DNA from: an uncultured Eubacteriales bacterium | Lineage (GTDB): Bacteria; Bacillota; Clostridia; Oscillospirales; Oscillospiraceae | Assembly (NCBI GenBank): GCA_900546485.1 | Contig: URDK01000106.1 | Coordinates: 1-7,783, forward strand | DNA: 7,783 nucleotides | Direction of reading: 5' to 3' | Part shown: in pieces, positions 1 to 5,836 of the stretch | Layout of the letters: every line of letters starts with the position of its first letter | Numbering within the stretch: position 1 is the first letter of the stretch | The notes under the pieces: model-generated | The model's input: only the letters and a program-made list of their open reading frames with translations | What the model was told of the DNA's origin: nothing | The model's database searches: none | Position numbers and translations under genes: made by a program

Positions 1-57
1 CCAGGGACGCTGTCCCTGGACCCTGCCACCTTTGAAAAGGTGGACGAAACTTTTATT
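1..57. repeat. Double-hairpin intergenic element, likely a dispersed repeat
   Basis: Two hairpins stand side by side. The first has perfect 8-bp arms, CCAGGGAC (1-8) and GTCCCTGG (12-19), around GCT. The second pairs CCACCTT (26-32) with AAGGTGG (37-43) around TGAA. The sequence ACGAAACTTTTATT follows. The element lies downstream of the gamma-glutamyltransferase stop, so on the minus strand it could end that transcript, but the U-tract that would prove this would lie beyond the window. From memory, very similar double hairpins followed by GAAACTTTTA recur between genes in gut Oscillospirales. The dispersed-repeat call is therefore recollection, while the hairpins themselves are seen directly. 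The element may extend left of the window. Confidence 0.55.
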
Positions 58-99
58 CGCGCTTCGCGCAGAAGGGCGCGCAGGGAGTGACGGGCGTCG

Positions 100-1707
100 T
101 TACCAGGCGGCGACGCAGCCGTCGGCGCGGGGCTCGGAGCCGCCGCAGAGGGTGCCGTTTTCATCGCACCAGATGATCTGGCCGCGGCCGAAGTCGATGG
201 GGTCGCCGGTGGAGATATCGTGGCCGCGGCGGCGCAGCTCCGCGGCGATGTCGGCGGGGAAGTTGGGCTCGAGCTGTATGCTCTTGCCGCCGACCCACTG
301 CCAGCGCGGCGCATCCAGAGCCTCCTGCGGGTTCATGGCATAGTCGAGGGTGTTCACAATGGCCTGAACGTGGCCCTGCGGCTGCATGAACGCGCCCATG
401 ACCCCGAAGGGGCCGACGGGCTTGCCGTCCTTCGTGAGGAAGCCGGGGATGATGGTGTGATAGGGGCGCTTGCCGGGGGCCATGCAGTTGGGCGAGGCCG
501 GGTCGAGGCTGAAGTTGCAGCCGCGGTTGTGCAGGGCGATGCCCGTTCCGGGCACGACCACGCCGGAGCCGAAACCCATGTAGTTCGACTGTATCCAGCT
601 CACCATGTTTCCTTCGCCGTCCGCCGCGCAGAGGTAGACGGTACCGCCCGAGTGCGGGTCGCCCGGCTCCGGCTCGAGCGCCGAATCGGTGATGAGCGCA
701 CGGCGTTGTGCCAGGTAGCCCTCGTCGAGCAGTTCGGCGGGCGAAAGCTCCATGTACCTTGGGTCGGTGATGTAGCGCAGGCCGTCGGCGAAGGCCAGTT
801 TCATGGCCTCGAGCTGTATGTGTATCCCGGAGGCGTCGCGCTCGGACATGTCGAAGCCGCCGAGTATGCCGAGCGTGAGCAGCGGCACGAGGCCGTGACC
901 GTTGGGCGGCAGCTCGTGCACGGTATATCCGCGGTAATTGACGCTTATGGGCTCCACCCACTCGGGGCAGAAGGCGGCGAGGTCCCCGGCGCGCAGCCAG
1001 CCGCCGGTCTCGCGCGAGAATGCGTCTATCTTCTCCGCGAGCTCGCCGCGGTAGAAGCTCTCGCAGTCCGTGCGTGCGAGGGTACGCAGCGTTTCGGCGT
1101 GCATGGGCAGGTATACCGTCTCACCGGCGCGCGGTGCACGGCCGTTCGGGGCAAAGCAGTCAAACCAGTGGCTGAACAGCTGCTTGTCGCCCTCGGCCTT
1201 GGAATAGGAGGCGTAGGCCTGGGCCCAGAGCTTTGAGGTGACGGGGGAGAGAGGGTAGCCCTCCTCGGCGTAGGCGATGGCGGGGGAGAGCAGCTCGGCA
1301 AGCGGCAGCCGCCCGAAGCGGCGCGAGGCCTCAGCCCATGCGGCGGGTATTCCGGGCACGTCGACGGCGTACCAGCCCTTTTCCGGTATGCGGCCGAATT
1401 TCTCGCGCAGGAGCTCTGCGTCGGCCAGCGCCGGAGCCGGGCCGGATGAATTGAGACCGTGCAGGCGCCCGTCGTGCCAGATGAGGGCGAAGGCGTCGCC
1501 GCCCAGACCGTTGGACGTAGGCTCGAGCACGGTAAGGCATGCGGCGGTGGCTATCGCGGCGTCGACGGCGTTGCCGCCGCGCCGGAGGACATCCAGGCCC
1601 GCCTGCGCCGCCAGCGGCTGCGAGGAGCAGACCATCCCGCGCCGCGCATATATGACCCGCCGCTGTGACGGGAAGCGGCAGGACAAAGGATCAAATGAAA
1701 GTGACAT
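100..1707 (-). CDS. Gamma-glutamyltransferase family protein (YwrD-like, cytoplasmic)
   Basis: A 535-aa protein of the Ntn-hydrolase gamma-glutamyltransferase family, which is made as one chain and cleaves itself into large and small subunits at a Thr that becomes the nucleophile. The N-terminal GMVCSSQPLAAQAGLDVLRR and GGNAVDAAIA (44-53), NGLGGDAFA (66-74) and LNSSGPAPA (85-93) are family motifs. The predicted cleavage point is HSGG|T, making Thr356 the nucleophile. It is followed by DGEGNMVS, GFGSGVVVPGTGIALHNRG and PGKRPYHTIIPG. There is no signal peptide, unlike secreted E. coli Ggt, so it probably acts in the cytoplasm. The residue after the nucleophile is Val rather than the Thr of E. 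coli Ggt. Its true substrate (glutathione, another gamma-glutamyl compound or an acylated molecule) cannot be read from the sequence. The start is set by AGGAGGTG at 1713-1720, with 7 nt between AGGAGG and ATG. It lies 71 bp downstream of the exporter operon and has its own promoter. Confidence 0.9.
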   Translation of the reverse strand: MSLSFDPLSCRFPSQRRVIYARRGMVCSSQPLAAQAGLDVLRRGGNAVDAAIATAACLTVLEPTSNGLGGDAFALIWHDGRLHGLNSSGPAPALADAELLREKFGRIPEKGWYAVDVPGIPAAWAEASRRFGRLPLAELLSPAIAYAEEGYPLSPVTSKLWAQAYASYSKAEGDKQLFSHWFDCFAPNGRAPRAGETVYLPMHAETLRTLARTDCESFYRGELAEKIDAFSRETGGWLRAGDLAAFCPEWVEPISVNYRGYTVHELPPNGHGLVPLLTLGILGGFDMSERDASGIHIQLEAMKLAFADGLRYITDPRYMELSPAELLDEGYLAQRRALITDSALEPEPGDPHSGGTVYLCAADGEGNMVSWIQSNYMGFGSGVVVPGTGIALHNRGCNFSLDPASPNCMAPGKRPYHTIIPGFLTKDGKPVGPFGVMGAFMQPQGHVQAIVNTLDYAMNPQEALDAPRWQWVGGKSIQLEPNFPADIAAELRRRGHDISTGDPIDFGRGQIIWCDENGTLCGGSEPRADGCVAAW

Positions 1708-1733
1708 CTCAGCACCTCCTGTGGTATAGCGAC

Positions 1734-1763
1734 AATATAGCGTGAGCCCGCCAGCCTTGTCAA
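1734..1763 (-). promoter_or_regulatory. Sigma-A-type promoter of the gamma-glutamyltransferase gene
   Basis: On the minus strand a perfect -35 TTGACA (1763-1758) is separated by 18 bp from TATATT (1739-1734). Transcription should start near 1727, leaving a short leader of about 20 nt that carries the AGGAGGTG site. I see no terminator between the preceding ABC gene stop (1779) and this promoter, so the gene may be both read through from the exporter operon and expressed on its own. Confidence 0.75.
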
Positions 1764-1778
1764 GCCCGCCCCCTGCGC

Positions 1779-3608
1779 TCAGGCGCGGAGGACCCTTGCG
1801 GAGCTCTCCTCAGCGAACTGCTTGCTGTACAGCTCGTGGTAGTAGCCGCGGCGGAGCAGCAGCTCTCGGTGCGTGCCCTGTTCGACTATCTTGCCGTCGC
1901 GCACGACGAGTATGAGGTCGGCGCGGCGAATCGTGGAGAGCCGGTGCGCTATGAGGAAGCTGGTGCGGTCCTTTAGAATGTGCTCTATGGCGTCCTGAAT
2001 GAGCTGCTCGGTCTGCGTGTCTATGGAGCTGGTCGCCTCGTCGAGCACGAAGATGCGCGGGTCGGCCAGCACCGCCCGGGCGAAAGAGACCAGCTGCTTT
2101 TCGCCGGTGGAGAGCCTGTCGCCGCCCTCGCCCACGTCGCTGTCCCAGCCGTTCTCAAGCTGTTCCGCCACCACGTCGGCAGATACCGCCTTCGCCGCAG
2201 CCTCGACCTCGGCGTCCGTGGCGTCGAGCCGCCCGTAGCGGATGTTTTCGCGCAGCGAGCCGGAGAAGAGGTGCGGGCTTTGCAGCACATAGCCGAGCGA
2301 CGAGTGCAGCCATAGCTGACTGCGCTCGCGATAGTCCACGCCGTCAATGAGTATCTGGCCCGCCGTCGGCTCGAAGAAGCGGCAGGCAAGGTTCACCAGC
2401 GTGGATTTGCCCGCGCCGGTCTCGCCGACGATGGCGACGGTCGTGCCCGCGGGGATGTGCAGATTGAAGTGCGAGAGCACATCCTCGCCGCCATCGGGAT
2501 AGCGGAAGGTCACGTCACGGAACTCGATGTCGCCCACGATGGGCTCCCAGTTCTCGCGCTTGGGGTTGAAGGCGTCGCCGTATTTTTCGCGCACGGCCTC
2601 GCTGTCGCGCACGCCGGGCTCGGTGTCGAGCAGGTCGGTGACGCGCTCGATGTTTGCCTGGAGCGAGATGAACTCCGCGAGGTCCTCGGCAAGTATCTGC
2701 ACTGGCTCAAAGATACCGACGGCGTAGGTGACGAAGGCCGAGAGCGTGCTCAGACCGAGAACGCCGTCGAGGCTCATGTGCCCGCCCTGATAGAGCACTA
2801 TGGCCACGGCCAGAGTTGAGCAGAAGAGCACCAGCGGGATATATACGGCGCTGAGCTTCGCGGCGCGGACGCCGGCATCGCGCGATTTGGAGGTGAGGTC
2901 TCGGAATTCCGCGTCGTTTGAGTCCTCGATGACTAGGGTCTTGGAGGTCTTGGCGCCCATTATGCCCTCGTTGAAGGCGCCCGTGATGCGGGAGCTGAGC
3001 TTGCGCACGCGGCGGTTCCAGTGCAGGATGCGGTTCTGGAAATATGCCGTCAGCAGCGCCACGGCGGGCACCACGAGGATGACCACGACGGCGAGCTTCC
3101 AGTTGAGCAGCAGCATGGAGATGAACACGAAAACAAGGTAGCACAGCGCCCAGAGCATATCCGCGAGGTTCCAGGCCAGCATGCCGGCGATGCGGTTCGT
3201 ATCGTTCATCACGCGGCTGATGAGATAGCCGACGGGCGTGACGTTGTAGAAGGAGAAGGAGAGCTCCTGGAGGTGGACGAAGAGCCTGCGCCTCAGGTCA
3301 CGGCCGAGGTACATCTCAATGCCCATCGAGACGTTGCCGAAGCCCATGACCGCAAACGACTGCATCAGGATGGCGGCAAGGTAGGCAAGAGCGAAGGGCC
3401 AGAGCCCGGCGACGGTGCCCTCCTCGATGAAGTTCGCCACGGCGTAGCTCTGGAAAAGCGGCAGCGCGGCGTCCACCAGCGCGGTCAGGAGGTTCAGCAG
3501 TATCAGCAGTACAAAGGCACGGCGGCGGGGCTTCAAATAGGGGCCGAGGCGCTTCCATATTTTAATGTCAAAGGATTTGGTATATTCCTGCTCGTCATAT
3601 GCCGGCAT
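1779..3608 (-). CDS. Heterodimeric ABC exporter, second half (BmrD/YheH-like, catalytic-Glu subunit)
   Basis: A 609-aa type IV ABC exporter half with a six-helix transmembrane domain (hydrophobic runs near 31-54, 70-92, 147-168, 171-190, 255-276 and 284-304) and a C-terminal nucleotide-binding domain. Walker A is GETGAGKST (395-403). The Q-loop Gln is 443, in VLQSPHLFS. The signature is LSTGE (499-503) instead of LSGGQ. Walker B is IFVLDE, with catalytic Glu524, and the H-loop His is 555. The long linker before the nucleotide-binding domain (about 329-360, containing EKYGDAFNPKRENWEPI) is typical of the YheH/BmrD branch as I recall it. The protein should pair with the upstream gene product in the membrane and export drugs, lipids or peptides; the substrate is unknown. 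The start overlaps the upstream gene by 14 nt. AAGGAGG (3623-3617), inside that gene's 3' end, sits 8 nt before the ATG, pointing to translational coupling. Confidence 0.95.
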   Translation of the reverse strand: MPAYDEQEYTKSFDIKIWKRLGPYLKPRRRAFVLLILLNLLTALVDAALPLFQSYAVANFIEEGTVAGLWPFALAYLAAILMQSFAVMGFGNVSMGIEMYLGRDLRRRLFVHLQELSFSFYNVTPVGYLISRVMNDTNRIAGMLAWNLADMLWALCYLVFVFISMLLLNWKLAVVVILVVPAVALLTAYFQNRILHWNRRVRKLSSRITGAFNEGIMGAKTSKTLVIEDSNDAEFRDLTSKSRDAGVRAAKLSAVYIPLVLFCSTLAVAIVLYQGGHMSLDGVLGLSTLSAFVTYAVGIFEPVQILAEDLAEFISLQANIERVTDLLDTEPGVRDSEAVREKYGDAFNPKRENWEPIVGDIEFRDVTFRYPDGGEDVLSHFNLHIPAGTTVAIVGETGAGKSTLVNLACRFFEPTAGQILIDGVDYRERSQLWLHSSLGYVLQSPHLFSGSLRENIRYGRLDATDAEVEAAAKAVSADVVAEQLENGWDSDVGEGGDRLSTGEKQLVSFARAVLADPRIFVLDEATSSIDTQTEQLIQDAIEHILKDRTSFLIAHRLSTIRRADLILVVRDGKIVEQGTHRELLLRRGYYHELYSKQFAEESSARVLRA

Positions 3609-5445
3609 GTGCCTCGCCTCCTTCCTCTATGAGCCTGCGGTCGTCGCTGCTCATCTGTATGTCGTATATCTCGCGGTAGATGCCCGGGCGGGAGATGAGC
3701 TCCTCGTGCGTGCCTATGTCGGAGACGCGCCCGTTCTCGAGCACGAGTATGCGGTCGGCCTGCATCAGTGTGGTTATCCGGTGCGAGATGAGTATGACCG
3801 TCGCGCGCTCGAGGCTCTCGCGCAGTGCGGCGCGTATTTTGGTGTCGGTCTCGGAGTCCACGGCGGAGAGCGAGTCGTCGAACACCATGATGGGCGTCTC
3901 GCACATCAGCATTCGGGCTATGGCAACGCGCTGCTTCTGCCCGCCGGAGAGGGTGACGCCCCTCTCGCCGACTAGTGTGGAGTAGCCGTCGGGGAATTCC
4001 GTGATGGCCTCGTCCACGCAGGCTATGCCCGCGGCGCGCCGTACGCTCGCCTCATCCGCGCCTGGCCGCGCAGCGGCTACGTTTTCGCGTATCGTGCGTG
4101 AAAATAGGAAGGGCTCCTGCAATACGAGACCTATGTTTTTCCTCAGGTGCTCGCGGCGTATGAGACGGATGTCGCGGCCGCCTATCGTGATGGTGCCCTG
4201 GCCCTCCCCGAGGTCATAGAGCCTGTCGAGCAGATGCACCAGCGTGCTCTTGCCGGAGCCGGTACCGCCAAGTATGGCGAAGGTGGAGCCGGCGGGCACG
4301 GTGAAGCTCACGTCATGCAGCACCTCCGCCCCCTCGTAGCCGAAGCTCACGTGCGAGAACACGATGTCGCCGCTCATGTCGGCGTCCTCGGCCCCGGGCA
4401 GCTCTTGCTCGGGCTCGGCGCGCAGGATGTAGGCCACGCGGTCCATGGAGACACCGGCCTTGCTCATGTCGGCGAGGACGCGGCCCAGATTTCGCACGGG
4501 CCAGGCGAGCGTGGAGTTGTAGCTCACGAAGGCGAGGAAACCGCCGAGCGAGAGCTCCCCGTTCACGGCCTCGATAACGCCGAGAATGAGTATGACCATG
4601 ACCTGCAGACAGGTCAGCAGTGTGCCGGAGGCCCAGTATACGGCCAGGACGTGCCCGAGCTTTATCCAGAGCTCGGAGAAGCGGTCGTTCTTGACGTTGA
4701 ACTTGTCGAGCTCGAAGCTCTCGCGGCCGAAGGCGCGGACGACGCGCACGCCGGTGAGATTTTCCTGAACCATGGTGGTGAGCTCACCCTCGGCCTCGTC
4801 GGCGGTCTTGAAGCGCGCGGCGATGCGGCCGTAGAAGAGCCCGGAGCTGAGCGCCACCACGGGCACGAAGGCTAGGGACACCAGCGCGAGCTTAGTGTTC
4901 ATTGCGAACATTGCCCAGAGGTAGACGACGATGATTATCACGGTGCGGATGACGTCCACGAGCTGGGTGCAGACGAAGGTGCGCACGACCTCGACGTCGG
5001 ATGTGCAGCGCTGTATCATCTCGCCGGTCTGGTGGGCGGTGTGCCAGGCGAAGGGCAGGCGCTGGATGTGAGCAAAGAGCTCGTCGCGTATGCCCTTGAC
5101 GAAGCCCTCGGAGCCCTTCGCGAGGAAGAGCCGCTGACCGAAGATGGCAAGGCCGCGCAGCACGGCGAAGACGACTACGGCCCCCGCCGCCCAAACGAGG
5201 GCCATGGCCGGGTCGGCGCGCAGCGCCTCCAGCGGCAGCGCATCGGCTATCAGCGCAGGCAGCTGCGGCTCCTCGGTGCCGAGGACGGAGTCCACGGTGA
5301 CGCGGACTATCTGGGGTATGAGCGCATTGAAGATCTGGCTGAAGAGGCTCATCAGCAGACCCAGTGCGAAAAGCCAGACGACCGGACGCAGGTAGCATGT
5401 CACGAGCCTTATTTTCTCGCGCCCGGAGAGTTTATCTTCTTTCAT
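3595..5445 (-). CDS. Heterodimeric ABC exporter, first half (BmrC-like, degenerate ATP-site subunit)
   Basis: A 616-aa type IV ABC exporter half. The transmembrane domain has helices near 20-42, 80-104, 158-180, 184-206, 265-290 and 296-316. The nucleotide-binding domain has Walker A GGTGSGKST (393-401), Q-loop Gln443 (VLQEPFLFS), canonical signature LSGGQ (499-503), Walker B IMVFDD and H-loop His555. The residue after the Walker B Asp is Asp524 rather than the catalytic Glu. This subunit therefore supplies the Walker motifs of the degenerate site, and its LSGGQ completes the partner's active site. The reading frame stays open upstream to 5739, but that extension would run through a terminator and start upstream of the promoter. 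I chose ATG 5445 because MKEDKLSGREKIRL is a normal N-terminus for the family and GGGAGGA (5455-5449) lies just before it with a short spacer. Expression is probably controlled by the leader terminator at 5456-5492. Confidence 0.94.
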   Translation of the reverse strand: MKEDKLSGREKIRLVTCYLRPVVWLFALGLLMSLFSQIFNALIPQIVRVTVDSVLGTEEPQLPALIADALPLEALRADPAMALVWAAGAVVVFAVLRGLAIFGQRLFLAKGSEGFVKGIRDELFAHIQRLPFAWHTAHQTGEMIQRCTSDVEVVRTFVCTQLVDVIRTVIIIVVYLWAMFAMNTKLALVSLAFVPVVALSSGLFYGRIAARFKTADEAEGELTTMVQENLTGVRVVRAFGRESFELDKFNVKNDRFSELWIKLGHVLAVYWASGTLLTCLQVMVILILGVIEAVNGELSLGGFLAFVSYNSTLAWPVRNLGRVLADMSKAGVSMDRVAYILRAEPEQELPGAEDADMSGDIVFSHVSFGYEGAEVLHDVSFTVPAGSTFAILGGTGSGKSTLVHLLDRLYDLGEGQGTITIGGRDIRLIRREHLRKNIGLVLQEPFLFSRTIRENVAAARPGADEASVRRAAGIACVDEAITEFPDGYSTLVGERGVTLSGGQKQRVAIARMLMCETPIMVFDDSLSAVDSETDTKIRAALRESLERATVILISHRITTLMQADRILVLENGRVSDIGTHEELISRPGIYREIYDIQMSSDDRRLIEEGGEAHAGI

Positions 5446-5455
5446 AAGTCCTCCC

Positions 5456-5492
5456 AAACAAAAAACGTGCCCCGGCAAAACCGGGACACGTT
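5456..5492 (-). terminator. Intrinsic terminator inside the exporter leader (attenuator)
   Basis: On the minus strand AACGTGTCCCGG (5492-5481) pairs with CCGGGGCACGTT (5475-5464) over 12 bp, with one G-U, around loop TTTTG. The run of six T (5465-5460) begins with the last two stem bases and is followed by GTTT. The G-U pair exists only in the minus-strand RNA; in the opposite RNA it would be a C-A mismatch, which supports leftward function. The U-tract abuts the ribosome binding site of the ABC gene, and no full gene precedes it. It must therefore be conditional if the exporter is ever expressed from the upstream promoter. Confidence 0.88.
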
Positions 5493-5525
5493 GTGAAAGC
5501 CCAAATAAGCGCAAAATGAGCGCGT

Positions 5526-5606
5526 TTAAAGACAGACAGAACGCGACGGCCCGCCGGAAAATACGTATATGTCCATATCGTTTCGATTTATGCGGGTCTT
5601 CGTCAT
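5526..5606 (-). CDS. 26-codon leader peptide controlling the ABC exporter
   Basis: A short gene starting MTKTRINRND and ending GGPSRSVCL, stop TAA. It has a perfect AGGAGG ribosome binding site (5620-5615), 8 nt from the ATG. That is a better site than most full genes would need and is the main reason to believe the gene is translated. It starts about 36 nt downstream of the predicted transcription start and ends about 35 nt before the terminator stem. Codons 18-23 form the segment that can pair with the terminator's left arm, so ribosome position on this gene could decide the RNA fold. It shows no run of a single amino-acid codon, which argues against amino-acid starvation sensing and for response to slowed or drug-arrested ribosomes, as for BmrB. 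I do not recognise the peptide sequence itself. Confidence 0.75.
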   Translation of the reverse strand: MTKTRINRNDMDIYVFSGGPSRSVCL

Positions 5607-5648
5607 CCTGTTCGCCTCCTTTACTTAATATGCGCGGTGCGCGAGCTA

Positions 5649-5678
5649 AGTATATATCAGCCGCGGCAGTCCTGTCAA
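5649..5678 (-). promoter_or_regulatory. Sigma-A-type promoter of the exporter operon
   Basis: On the minus strand a perfect -35 TTGACA (5678-5673) and a -10 TATACT (5654-5649) are spaced 18 bp; TATATA at 5656-5651 gives a 16-bp alternative. The predicted start near 5642 places the leader peptide and terminator downstream. The boxes are close to consensus, so transcription initiation is probably strong and constitutive, with control exerted at the leader terminator. Confidence 0.78.
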
Positions 5679-5749
5679 GAGCCAACATCCTTGCCGCAGG
5701 TCTATTACAGAATGGGCTTGATGTAAGGAATTTTGTCACTTGTGCTGTT

Positions 5750-5776
5750 TTGTCTATTGTTCGAATCGGCTATAAA
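5750..5776 (+). promoter_or_regulatory. Probable promoter of the radical SAM gene
   Basis: The plus strand carries a good -10, TATAAA (5771-5776), with a weak -35, TTGTCT (5750-5755), at 15 bp, or TTTTGT (5748-5753) at 17 bp. An alternative upstream pair is TTGTCA (5733-5738) with TATTGT (5755-5760) at 16 bp. The start would be near 5783, giving a leader of about 54 nt. It is divergent from the exporter promoter, with about 70 bp between the two sets of boxes. Confidence 0.45.
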
Positions 5777-5783
5777 TGGTAGA

Positions 5784-5793
5784 GTTGCGCAAC
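5784..5793. promoter_or_regulatory. Palindrome at the radical SAM transcription start, possible operator
   Basis: GTTGCGCAAC is a perfect 10-bp palindrome just downstream of the TATAAA box, where a repressor could block initiation. No second copy was noticed in the window, and a 10-bp palindrome can occur by chance. The operator role is only a suggestion. Confidence 0.25.
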
Positions 5794-5836
5794 GGGTTAT
5801 TCTCCCGGGCTTCAAAAAACAGAAAGGAGATCAACG

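Larger units (their letters stand above)
5446..5642 (-). promoter_or_regulatory. Attenuator leader RNA of the ABC exporter operon
   Basis: The stretch from the predicted transcription start (about 5642) to the exporter start codon carries, in order, a ribosome binding site, a 26-codon peptide, a small hairpin overlapping its stop codon, an intrinsic terminator and the exporter ribosome binding site. Two pairings compete for one segment, CGCGTT (5545-5540, codons 21-23). It can pair perfectly with AACGCG (5526-5521) just after the leader stop, or with AACGTG (5492-5487) in the terminator's left arm. The second pairing is reinforced by CGGG (5553-5550) with CCCG (5485-5482). Pairing with the left arm would disrupt the terminator. 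This fits ribosome-mediated transcription attenuation, as known for B. subtilis bmrB-bmrCD. The pairings are read by eye, and the mechanism is inferred. Confidence 0.7.

Noticed and set aside
58..80. Imperfect hairpin just after the gamma-glutamyltransferase gene as its terminator
   Set aside because: It needs a 2-nt bulge between two 4-bp stems and is followed on the minus strand by AATAAAAG rather than a U-tract.
220..1236. A 338-aa open frame on the plus strand across the gamma-glutamyltransferase gene
   Set aside because: It lies antisense to a gene with clear family motifs. Its composition is Gly/Ala/Val/His-rich, as expected for a reverse shadow.
4147..4875. A 242-aa plus-strand open frame opposite the first ABC half
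   Set aside because: It is antisense to well-conserved ABC motifs and has no recognisable domain.
5446..5739. A 98-residue N-terminal extension of the first ABC half
   Set aside because: It would start upstream of the promoter, run through the terminator and leader, and has no homology-like content. The start at 5445 has its own ribosome binding site and a normal family N-terminus.
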